From JAGLHV01 sp023132075 [NCBI: bacterium] (GTDB taxonomy: Bacteria; CBDUZB01; JAGLHV01): DNA of 9,386 nucleotides. Both the position numbers and the translations under genes were made by a program. Below, in pieces: positions 1 to 6,098 of this stretch; position 1 is the first letter of the stretch, and each line of letters opens with the position of its first letter. The notes below the pieces were generated by a model. The model saw only the letters and a list, made by a program, of their open reading frames with translations. It was not told where the DNA came from and searched no databases. The DNA is taken from assembly GCA_023132075.1 (NCBI GenBank), contig JAGLYT010000040.1, forward strand, positions 1 through 9,386. The letters run 5' to 3'.

Positions 1-259
1 TATTTTCTTCTGCTGCCTGTTTACCCAATAAAGGATTTCCCCCTACACCCAATCCTTTAGTTAACTTGACACCTACCTGTAACTTTTGTCCGGCTATAGA
101 GTATTTCAGTGCCTGTGCATCTGTATTAACCGCAATAAATTCTACTCCTTTGATTTCAGAAAGAACCATCCTGTTTATTGCATTACCGCCGCCACCGCCG
201 ACTCCAACTACTTTTATGACTGCAGGATGTTCTTTAAAATCATCACTGAATTTCAACAT
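1..259 (-). CDS. ftsZ: Cell division protein FtsZ, N-terminal part (cut by window edge)
   Basis: FtsZ is the tubulin-like GTPase that polymerises into the Z ring at midcell and recruits the rest of the divisome. Only the first 86 residues are in the window, and the frame stays open to the left edge. The glycine-rich nucleotide-binding loop [14 protein letters not shown] is at about residues 18-31. It is followed by the family motif NTDAQAL (45-51) and by the [11 protein letters not shown] stretch (66-76), equivalent to the usual LTRGLGAGANP. The ATG at 259-257 gives the expected short N-terminal tail ([10 protein letters not shown]) ahead of the first beta strand. The best ribosome site, AGGAAGG at 278-272, sits a rather long 12 bases from this ATG, and no better in-frame start is visible. 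The gene follows ftsA by 99 bases, the usual neighbour order. Identity is secure; nothing can be said about the GTPase T7 loop or the C-terminal tail. Confidence 0.97.
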   Translation of the reverse strand, partial: MLKFSDDFKEHPAVIKVVGVGGGGGNAINRMVLSEIKGVEFIAVNTDAQALKYSIAGQKLQVGVKLTKGLGVGGNPLLGKQAAEEN

Positions 260-308
260 TACAGAATTTTTCCTTCCTAATAAATTAATTTGAACATCGA
301 GTTTCTAA

Positions 309-335
309 ATTTTATTTTAATTCACCATCGGTCAA
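309..335 (-). promoter_or_regulatory. Weak candidate promoter in front of ftsZ
   Basis: On the minus strand TTGACC (335-330) is followed after 15 bases by TAAAAT (314-309), about 50 bases upstream of the ftsZ start. The boxes resemble sigma70-type -35 and -10 elements, but the spacer is shorter than the usual 16-18 bases and the DNA is very AT-rich, so chance matches are common. Separate promoters for ftsZ inside dcw clusters are known in other bacteria. The assignment here is inference only. Confidence 0.2.
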
Positions 336-338
336 AAC

Positions 339-360
339 AAGTCAAAAAAGCCGTTGACTT
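339..360 (-). repeat. 7-bp inverted repeat across the ftsA stop codon
   Basis: The arms AAGTCAA (339-345) and TTGACTT (354-360) are perfect inverted copies around an 8-base loop. The right arm overlaps the first two bases of the ftsA stop triplet (359-361). In the transcript this could form a small AT-rich hairpin. It has no GC-rich stem and no clean U-run right after it, so I do not call it a terminator. The GTCAA core recurs in direct orientation at 331-335. Confidence 0.35.
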
Positions 361-1582
361 AAAGCATTTCCTCCATCCATCTTTTTATTTTCTTAAAAAA
401 AGAAAAAGACTGTCTGAAACGGGGATTAATGAAACGGCTGTTCTCTTTATTCTGAGCATATTTAAGTAACCCTACCCCCGTAGCATAACGGGGATTAGAA
501 ACAATATCTACTATCCCTCCGACATCCTGTGGAATCCCTATTCGTACAGGCATATCAAAAATTTGTTCAGCTGCCAGATCTATTCCTTTTAGAAATGCAC
601 TTCCTCCCGTAAAAATAATTCCGGAAGGTATTAAATGGCTATAACCACTCTTTTTTATCTCTTCTTCTATCATTACTAATATTTCTTCTACGCGAGGCTG
701 AATTATTTCCGAAAGATGAAGCAAAGAAATTTTCCTTTTAATTCTCCCGTCTATACTTAAAAATTCTATTTCTTCATCCACATCAACAAGGCTGGTCATT
801 GCAATTCCATATTTTTCCTTAAGTTTTTTTGCTTCGGACAAAGAAGTACGCAAACCGTAAGCAATATCCCTGATTATGTAATCACCTCCAATCAATAACT
901 CTTTGGTAAAACGGATATTTCCCTCTAAAAATATTGCCAAATCAACCGTTTGCCCCCCTATATCAACAAAAGCAACACCTAATTCCTTTTCTGCCTGTGT
1001 AACTATTAATAACGAAGCCGCTAATAAACCGAAAACTACCTTTTCAATCTCAAAACCGGCACGATTTATGCATTTAATGATATTATTTAACGAAGCCGTA
1101 GAAACTGTAACAACATGAACTTCTACCCCCAAGTGACTTCCTTCCATCCCTATTGGGTCAGGAACCCCTCTTTGTTTGTCTACAATGTAAAGTTGCGGTA
1201 TAGTATGAATTATTTCCCGATCAGGGGCAATTTGTATTGCCTTAGCCGATTCCAAAACCAGATCAACATCTTCGGGAAGAATCTCTTTATTAGAACGTGA
1301 TATATTTATCGCTCCACTACGATTAAAACTTTCCACATGTTCCCCTTTTATATTTACATAAACCGAACGCACAACATCCCCGGTCATTGTTTCGGCTGTT
1401 TCTACGGCCTTAGTAATAGAATTAACCGTTTCTTCTATATTTACAACTACTCCTCCCTTTAGACCCTTACAATCCACTTCTCCTACGCCGATAACATCCA
1501 TCTCATTATCCGGACCTCTTCTTCCAATCATACAACATATTTTGGAAGACCCAATATCAAGACTTACTATATTACCTTTCAT
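359..1582 (-). CDS. ftsA: Cell division protein FtsA
   Basis: FtsA is the actin-like ATPase that tethers FtsZ filaments to the inner membrane and recruits later division proteins. The 407-residue product has the usual length. Phosphate-1 motif LDIGSSK is at residues 8-14. The FtsA-specific 1C (SHS2) insert spans roughly 83-160. Phosphate-2 motif VDIGGQTVD is at 206-214 and the adenosine motif FTGGSAFLKG at 324-333. The last residues, about 389-407 (SFFKKIKRWMEEML), form a basic, aromatic amphipathic helix of the kind that targets FtsA to membranes. In phosphate-2, Gln211 replaces the usual third glycine of GGGT. The ATG at 1582 is chosen over the TTG just upstream at 1585, because AAGGAG lies 8 bases before the ATG and the protein then begins MKGNIVSLDIG as in relatives. 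It lies 212 bases after ftsQ and 99 before ftsZ. Confidence 0.97.
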   Translation of the reverse strand: MKGNIVSLDIGSSKICCMIGRRGPDNEMDVIGVGEVDCKGLKGGVVVNIEETVNSITKAVETAETMTGDVVRSVYVNIKGEHVESFNRSGAINISRSNKEILPEDVDLVLESAKAIQIAPDREIIHTIPQLYIVDKQRGVPDPIGMEGSHLGVEVHVVTVSTASLNNIIKCINRAGFEIEKVVFGLLAASLLIVTQAEKELGVAFVDIGGQTVDLAIFLEGNIRFTKELLIGGDYIIRDIAYGLRTSLSEAKKLKEKYGIAMTSLVDVDEEIEFLSIDGRIKRKISLLHLSEIIQPRVEEILVMIEEEIKKSGYSHLIPSGIIFTGGSAFLKGIDLAAEQIFDMPVRIGIPQDVGGIVDIVSNPRYATGVGLLKYAQNKENSRFINPRFRQSFSFFKKIKRWMEEML

Positions 1583-1587
1583 CAATA

Positions 1588-1713
1588 CTACTCCTTATTC
1601 ATAATAGACAAATCCGCACCATTTAAATTTATAAACCCGCAAAAACATTTAATTTCAACAAAAAAATAAAGCAAAAAATTTAAAACAATAAACTCTCTGT
1701 TTATACCCGGCAT
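1588..1713 (-). CDS. Possible small hydrophobic ORF (41 aa) between ftsQ and ftsA
   Basis: I do not recognise this ORF. It starts with ATG at 1713 and ends with TAG at 1590-1588, just 5 bases before the ftsA ATG. The ftsA Shine-Dalgarno AAGGAG forms its last two sense codons, which is how adjacent genes in an operon are often packed. The product begins MPGINREF. It has a hydrophobic run at about residues 8-27 (IVLNFLLYFFVEIKCFCGF region) that could be one membrane segment, then a polar tail ending IMNKE. Its own ribosome site is poor: a GAGAGAAG stretch about 10 bases upstream. T-rich codons in AT-rich DNA give hydrophobic chance ORFs, so this may well be non-coding. An in-frame TGA lies three codons upstream of the ATG, so it cannot be a piece of a longer gene reading in from ftsQ. 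Confidence 0.22.
   Translation of the reverse strand: MPGINREFIVLNFLLYFFVEIKCFCGFINLNGADLSIMNKE
1591..1596 (-). promoter_or_regulatory. Shine-Dalgarno site that sets the ftsA start
   Basis: AAGGAG on the minus strand lies 8 bases before the ATG at 1582 and 5 bases before the in-frame TTG at 1585. Both distances are usable. ATG is the stronger codon and gives the family's normal N-terminus, so I take 1582. Confidence 0.7.
1628..1658 (-). promoter_or_regulatory. Very weak candidate promoter in front of ftsA
   Basis: TTGAAA (1658-1653) and TATAAA (1633-1628) on the minus strand are separated by 19 bases and lie about 45 bases upstream of ftsA. The long spacer and high AT content make chance likely. 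The 212-base gap, the largest in the cluster, is the main reason to consider a promoter here. Confidence 0.15.
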
Positions 1714-1794
1714 AACTATTCATCTTCTCTCTATATTTACAAGTTTTAATCAACTAAACCCGGACAACTAATTCGACTTTTATGACTTTATAAT

Positions 1795-2598
1795 CTATGT
1801 TTTACATAATTTAACAATCACTTTTCCCATATCAGGTGAGAAATATTGCATATTAACATAATCAATTTTTTTTTCTTTACTTTTCAAATCAGCCAAAACT
1901 TTTTCAAGATAAGTTAATTTTAAATTTATATTCGGGGAAGTTGCCCTGCCAAAAAAAACCTTTGTTCCGTCCCGCAGCCAAAATACTATCTTAGAAAAAT
2001 CTTTCGGCCCTATTTTTACTATTTCTTTACCAATAGAACAACGACCATTGTTTTCCAACAATTGCAAAAATTTTATTGCTGTTTTCTTTTTTTCTTCTTC
2101 TTTATCCTGAATCAGACCCAAAATAACCGGCACTTTTTTTTCTGAATTTTTGTAATTAAAAACAGCCCCTTCCCTGTCAATAGCTTTCAATTGACCATTA
2201 ATTCTACAATATGCAATCGGCGTTCTTTCAATAATTTTCAGGCAAAGCGTATCCGGTATTTTACGTCTGATAATTACCGTTTCTATTGACGGAATTCCCT
2301 TCAAATTTTCTTTTATTCTCTCTTTCCTCACCAGAAAAATATTTTCATTTTTTCTTAATTTTAAAAACTCCTTTATTTTGATTTCAGATGATATTTCGTT
2401 GTCACTGATTTTAATTTGTTTTAATTGAAAAAAAGAGGAAAAAAACAAAAAATGATAAACATTAAATATTATAACCCCGCCAATTAATGAAGCAGTAATT
2501 AAATTTAAACTGTGCTTACTAACTTCTTTGATTTTTTCTTTTCTCAATTTTTTAAATTTACTTCTTACGTTAACTTTTTGTTTTTTTCTTTTTTTCAT
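1795..2598 (-). CDS. ftsQ: Cell division protein FtsQ/DivIB
   Basis: FtsQ (DivIB) is a single-pass membrane protein that joins FtsB and FtsL and controls septal peptidoglycan synthesis by FtsW and FtsI. The 267-residue product shows the family layout. A strongly basic cytoplasmic tail comes first (15 Lys/Arg in residues 1-29). One membrane segment follows at about 31-54, then a POTRA domain at about 58-130 (FQLKQIKISDNE to IIERTPIAY), then the FtsQ beta domain to the end. The beta domain includes the marker AIDREGAVF (139-147), VPVILG (156-161) and the final strand region KKIDYVNMQYF (243-253). The family is poorly conserved in sequence, so the call rests on architecture, the POTRA-like pattern and position between ddl and ftsA. 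The start is ATG at 2598 with AGGA about 10 bases upstream. The first codons contain long A-runs, and a short upstream ORF overlaps the start. Confidence 0.93.
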   Translation of the reverse strand: MKKRKKQKVNVRSKFKKLRKEKIKEVSKHSLNLITASLIGGVIIFNVYHFLFFSSFFQLKQIKISDNEISSEIKIKEFLKLRKNENIFLVRKERIKENLKGIPSIETVIIRRKIPDTLCLKIIERTPIAYCRINGQLKAIDREGAVFNYKNSEKKVPVILGLIQDKEEEKKKTAIKFLQLLENNGRCSIGKEIVKIGPKDFSKIVFWLRDGTKVFFGRATSPNINLKLTYLEKVLADLKSKEKKIDYVNMQYFSPDMGKVIVKLCKT

Positions 2599-2651
2599 AT
2601 TTTTTTGTTCCTGGAAATTATCTTTTTGGATTTGTTTTTCTTAATATCCAT
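2595..2651 (-). CDS. Possible 18-codon leader ORF overlapping the ftsQ start
   Basis: A short ORF runs from ATG at 2651 to TGA at 2597-2595 and reads MDIKKNKSKKIISRNKKI. Its stop shares ATGA with the ftsQ start at 2598, an arrangement typical of translational coupling. A GGAGAG stretch lies about 8 bases before its ATG, a better ribosome site than the one in front of ftsQ. The peptide has 8 Lys/Arg in 18 residues, resembling the basic tail of FtsQ itself. It could be a coupling leader, a remnant, or chance in A-rich DNA. One added A in the A7 run at 2600-2606 would fuse it in frame to FtsQ. I see no known family. Confidence 0.25.
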   Translation of the reverse strand: MDIKKNKSKKIISRNKKI

Positions 2652-2699
2652 TCTATAATCTCTCCGAAAAAAACAAAAATAACTTATTCCGTATACACA

Positions 2700-3638
2700 T
2701 TAATGTCGCGCTTGTTTTTCGACAATAGAAAGTTCTATAATTTTCAAAATCAACTGATTGAAATTGATTCCCGCGGCTTTCGCCTCTTCGGGAAGAAGAC
2801 TGGTTGGGGTCATTCCCGGAATAGTATTTACTTCTAAAACATAAATTTCATTTTTATCATCTACCATCATATCCACCCGTGCAGCCCCCCGGCAATTAAA
2901 ACCGGAATAGACCTTTTTGGCATATTGTTGTGCTTTATTATAAGTAATTTCATCCAATGCAGCAGGTAGAATATGAGAAGACATCCCGGGGACATACTTT
3001 GCTTCATAGTCATAGAAATCACCTTTGGGAACAATTTCAATAACCGGCAAAACTATTTCTCCCAAAATTCCCACAGATATTTCTTTCCCTTGAATATATC
3101 TTTCTATTACCACTTCAGAACCATATTGAAAAGCTCTATTTAAAGCCGCGTATAAATCTTTTATTTCCAAAACCTTAGTAATCCCCACTGCCGAACCCTG
3201 CATAGACGGTTTCACGATTACAGGCAATTTTAAATCCAGGTCCTGAAGGATATCCCCTTTTTTTACCACTTTATATTCCGGGGTGGGAATATTATTAAAT
3301 GAAAGAAAACATTTGCTAAAAACCTTATTCATGGCTAAAGCAGAACACAGAACCCCGGAACCACTATAAGGTAATCCCATCAATTCTAAAATAGCCTGAA
3401 CTGTTCCATCTTCTCCGAAAGTACCATGCAAAGCAATAAAAACATAATCTATTTTTTCTTCTTTTAATTTTGTCGTAAATTCATTCCTATCGACATCTAT
3501 TGCTAAAACATTCATTCCTTCTTCAATCAATGCTTTTTTTACAGCTTTACCAGTTTCCAGGGAAACTTCCCGTTCCTGTGACCATCCGCCCATTATTATC
3601 CCTATTCGTTTATCCTGAAAATACTTTTTTATATCCAT
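2700..3638 (-). CDS. ddl: D-alanine--D-alanine ligase
   Basis: Ddl is a cytoplasmic ATP-grasp enzyme that joins two D-alanines to make the dipeptide at the end of the peptidoglycan stem. The 312-residue product is of normal length. The N-terminal substrate motif GGWSQEREVSL is at 17-27 and HGTFGEDG at 71-78. The MNK lysine region is at 103-105, where most relatives have MDK. The flexible loop KPSMQGSAVGI is at 143-153, against the usual EGSSVG. Further on are IERYIQGKE (178-186), FYDYEAKY (208-215) and the metal and substrate segment LEVNTIPGMTPTSL (268-281). The EAKY tyrosine pattern fits a D-Ala-D-Ala enzyme and not a D-lactate (VanA-type) ligase. I choose ATG at 3638, with AGGTG just upstream; an in-frame GTG at 3644 would add two residues. 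The gene starts 9 bases after murB stops, so the two are probably translated together. Confidence 0.96.
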   Translation of the reverse strand: MDIKKYFQDKRIGIIMGGWSQEREVSLETGKAVKKALIEEGMNVLAIDVDRNEFTTKLKEEKIDYVFIALHGTFGEDGTVQAILELMGLPYSGSGVLCSALAMNKVFSKCFLSFNNIPTPEYKVVKKGDILQDLDLKLPVIVKPSMQGSAVGITKVLEIKDLYAALNRAFQYGSEVVIERYIQGKEISVGILGEIVLPVIEIVPKGDFYDYEAKYVPGMSSHILPAALDEITYNKAQQYAKKVYSGFNCRGAARVDMMVDDKNEIYVLEVNTIPGMTPTSLLPEEAKAAGINFNQLILKIIELSIVEKQARH

Positions 3639-3641
3639 TTT

Positions 3642-3646
3642 CACCT
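3642..3646 (-). promoter_or_regulatory. Shine-Dalgarno site that sets the ddl start
   Basis: AGGTG on the minus strand, 5 bases from the end of AGG to the ATG at 3638, matches the anti-Shine-Dalgarno tail. It overlaps the alternative GTG start at 3644, which therefore looks less likely. It lies immediately after the murB TGA. Confidence 0.5.
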
Positions 3647-3647
3647 A

Positions 3648-4574
3648 TCATTCCCAAACTTCAATTTCCATTCGCAATTTTATTCCGAACATTTTATTTA
3701 CTTCCCTCTTGATTTTATTTATCAGAAATAAAATATCCCTTGCCTGCGCCCCTTTTAAATTAACAATAAAATTCGCATGTTTTGTAGAAATCTGTGCTTT
3801 TCCTTTTTTTATCCCTTTCAATCCCGCCCGCTCAATTAATCCCCCGGCAGTTAATCGGTTTTTCTTCCCGGGATTTTTAAAGATACAACCGGCATTAGAA
3901 AAATTCAAAGGTTGAGTTTGAACTCGTTTTTGCAGGTTGTTTTTAATCATTGACAGTATATCATTTTTATTTCCCTTTTTCAATGATAATTTCGTCTTGA
4001 GAATTATATCTTTTTTTAGAAAATTATTCTTTCGATAACCAAATGTTAACTCTTTTTTATGTAATAAATTTATCTTTCCATTTTGTTGAAAAATTTCCAC
4101 TTCCTCTATCAAATCCCCTATCGCCTGTTTCCCTGTCCCTGCATTCATCACTATCGCACCACCGACCGTCCCGGGAATACCGGATAAAAACTCTGTTCCC
4201 TGCAACCCATAATCAACACATTTCTTAATTAAAACAGGTAAAGGGACCCCTGCTCCGACTATTACCTTTTCCCCTATAACCTGGATCCGATCGAATGTTC
4301 CTTCTAATTTTAATAAGGCACCGGAAAGTCCCTTATCCTTAACGAGAATATTACTTCCCATACCGATTATTTTACAACCAATATTATTCCTATCCAATAA
4401 ACAAACAATACCCCTCAACTCTTCGACCCCAGTCACTTTTATTAAATAATCAACAGGCCCTCCGACGCGAAAAGTAGTATGTTTTTTTACTAATTCATTG
4501 ACTTTTACTCGTTTTCCTACAATTTTTTTAATTTCTTTTTCTATATCCGAATTTTTTTTCTGTTTCCTTGCCAT
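3648..4574 (-). CDS. murB: UDP-N-acetylenolpyruvoylglucosamine reductase (type II MurB)
   Basis: MurB is the cytoplasmic FAD enzyme that uses NADPH to reduce UDP-GlcNAc-enolpyruvate to UDP-MurNAc. The 308-residue product has the short type II form. After a basic N-terminus come HTTFRVGGP (32-40) and the FAD-binding segments GMGSNILVKDKG (71-82) and GIPGTVGGAIVMNAG (132-146). FGYRKN (178-183) follows, and then the active-site segment NAGCIFKNP (227-235). The general acid here is Cys230 where E. coli MurB has a serine. TKHANFIVN (264-272) and the terminal Glu of MEIEV (Glu305) complete the active site. The conserved tyrosine loop of type I enzymes is not evident. The ATG at 4574 has only a weak purine stretch upstream. 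The gene lies 92 bases after murC and 9 before ddl, the usual murC-murB-ddl order. Confidence 0.96.
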   Translation of the reverse strand: MARKQKKNSDIEKEIKKIVGKRVKVNELVKKHTTFRVGGPVDYLIKVTGVEELRGIVCLLDRNNIGCKIIGMGSNILVKDKGLSGALLKLEGTFDRIQVIGEKVIVGAGVPLPVLIKKCVDYGLQGTEFLSGIPGTVGGAIVMNAGTGKQAIGDLIEEVEIFQQNGKINLLHKKELTFGYRKNNFLKKDIILKTKLSLKKGNKNDILSMIKNNLQKRVQTQPLNFSNAGCIFKNPGKKNRLTAGGLIERAGLKGIKKGKAQISTKHANFIVNLKGAQARDILFLINKIKREVNKMFGIKLRMEIEVWE

Positions 4575-4666
4575 TATAAATTCTCTTTCTCCCTTGCCCT
4601 TTCCGTCTTTCGTTTGCTAATTTTATCTAATAATATTTTTAAACTTAACAAAATAAATTAATCTAA

Positions 4667-6046
4667 CTAATCTTTTTCCCCTCTCCACAATTTCAACAAA
4701 CTTTTACCTTTTTTCCAAACATCACCTGCCCCTAAAGTCACCACTACATCTCCCGGATGCAAAACATTAATCAAATTTGCCTGAAAAGCATCGTTAGAAG
4801 GAAAACACTCCACATCCTCATTATGTTTTTTAATACTTTCTAAGATTAATTCTGCGGTTATTCCGGGTATCGGCTTTTCCCCTGCCGGATAAATATTCAT
4901 TATTTTCACTACGTCTGCATCACGAAATGATTCCCCAAATTCCCTGTAGTGATCACGGGTGCGGGTATACCGATGAGGTTGAAAAAGAACTACCATTCTT
5001 CGTTGAGGCCATATTTTCTTAATTGTTGCCAAAGTGAATTGTATTGCAGTAGGATGATGTCCATAATCATCGATAATCAAAATATCATTTTCTTTTCCAA
5101 CAATTTCCATCCTCCTTTTTACTCCCTGAAAATCTCCCAATGCTTCGGCAATACAAGAAAAATCAATACCCAATTCCAGTCCACAGGCAATACTGGCAAG
5201 AGCATTACTTACATTATGCATCCCCAAAATACCAGTCTTTATCCTGCCTAATTTTTTCCCTTTTTGCTCTACATCAAATTCACTTCCGAATTCTCCGAAT
5301 TTAATATTACCGGCAAAAAAATCGGCAGGTTTTTTTATCCCGTAGGTAAAATATTTTCTCTCAATTTTGTTATAAATGTTCCTTATATTTTCATCATCAT
5401 TACATACAATAGCACACCCATAAAACGGCACTTTATTTATAAACTGAATAAATGCTTTTTGTATATTTTCTATATTACCATAATATTCAAGGTGGTCATT
5501 GTCAATATTGGTAATCACCGCAATAGTAGGCGTTAATTTCAAAAAAGAACCATCACTTTCATCTGCCTCTGCCACTAAATAATCACCCTTGCCCAGCTTT
5601 GCCCCTCCTCCAATATTATTAAATCGCCCGCCAACTACCACCGTAGGATCAAACCCACCTTTAGCTAATACCCAGGCAGCCATAGAAGTAGTAGTGGTTT
5701 TTCCGTGTGTCCCGGCAACTGCCACTGCATACTTTAAACGCATTAATTCAGCCAACATTTCGGCCCGCCTGATAACAGGAATGTTTTTCCTCTTTGCTTC
5801 TTTTATTTCAACATTATCCCGATCAATCGCAGTGGAAGAAACTACCACATGGACATCATTTATATTATCCTTATGATGACCAATAAAAATATTCCCGCCC
5901 ATATTTGCCAATCTTTGAGTAACTTCCGTTTCTTTCATATCCGAACCGGAAATTTTATATCCAAGATTTATCAATATTTCAGCAATTCCGCTCATCCCTG
6001 AACCGCCAATACCAACAAAATGAATATGTTTGATTTTTTTAAACAT
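4667..6046 (-). CDS. murC: UDP-N-acetylmuramate--L-alanine ligase
   Basis: MurC is the cytoplasmic ATP-dependent ligase that adds L-alanine, the first stem residue, to UDP-MurNAc. The 459-residue product is complete. The UDP-binding N-domain carries VGIGGSGMSGIAE (11-23). The ATP loop AGTHGKTTTT is at 111-120. EADESDGSF (160-168) and NIDNDH (180-185) supply metal and substrate residues. GMHNVSNALASIA (275-287) and the hinge region FQGVKRRMEIVG (306-317) follow. The C-terminal domain has DDYGHHPTAI (326-335), FQPHRYTRTRD (355-365) and LGAGDVWKKGK (438-448). These are MurC-specific forms of the Mur ligase motifs. The start is ATG at 6046, directly after GGAGGTG. A TTG at 6064 is in frame, but it would place that ribosome site inside the gene. 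It lies 52 bases after murG and 92 before murB. Confidence 0.98.
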   Translation of the reverse strand: MFKKIKHIHFVGIGGSGMSGIAEILINLGYKISGSDMKETEVTQRLANMGGNIFIGHHKDNINDVHVVVSSTAIDRDNVEIKEAKRKNIPVIRRAEMLAELMRLKYAVAVAGTHGKTTTTSMAAWVLAKGGFDPTVVVGGRFNNIGGGAKLGKGDYLVAEADESDGSFLKLTPTIAVITNIDNDHLEYYGNIENIQKAFIQFINKVPFYGCAIVCNDDENIRNIYNKIERKYFTYGIKKPADFFAGNIKFGEFGSEFDVEQKGKKLGRIKTGILGMHNVSNALASIACGLELGIDFSCIAEALGDFQGVKRRMEIVGKENDILIIDDYGHHPTAIQFTLATIKKIWPQRRMVVLFQPHRYTRTRDHYREFGESFRDADVVKIMNIYPAGEKPIPGITAELILESIKKHNEDVECFPSNDAFQANLINVLHPGDVVVTLGAGDVWKKGKSLLKLWRGEKD

Positions 6047-6048
6047 CG

Positions 6049-6055
6049 CACCTCC
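6049..6055 (-). promoter_or_regulatory. Shine-Dalgarno site that sets the murC start
   Basis: GGAGGTG on the minus strand is a near-perfect anti-Shine-Dalgarno match. The GGAGG core ends 4 bases before the ATG at 6046. It rules against the in-frame TTG at 6064 as the start. Confidence 0.75.
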
Positions 6056-6098
6056 GTTAATCAAATACTGATTTAGAATATTTAAATCCTCTACTATG

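Noticed and set aside
66-293. Plus-strand ORFs opposite ftsZ (66-293 and 86-280)
   Set aside because: They lie antisense to clearly conserved FtsZ codons and have no recognisable family, so they are frame shadows.
339-360. Rho-independent terminator after ftsA
   Set aside because: The stem is only 7 AT-rich pairs, the loop is large and no U-run directly follows on the transcript strand.
903-1300. Plus-strand ORFs opposite ftsA (903-1118 and 1115-1300)
   Set aside because: They are antisense to conserved FtsA, with no ribosome site or family resemblance.
4949-5876. Three plus-strand ORFs of 90-100 codons opposite murC
   Set aside because: All lie inside well-conserved MurC sequence on the other strand. 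Their composition is that of a reverse-complement shadow.
4667-6046. MurC-Ddl or MurC-MurB fusion as found in some lineages
   Set aside because: murC, murB and ddl each have their own start and stop, with gaps of 92 and 9 bases.
6047-6064. TTG at 6064 as the murC start
   Set aside because: It would bury the strong GGAGGTG site inside the gene; the ATG at 6046 gives the family's normal N-terminus.
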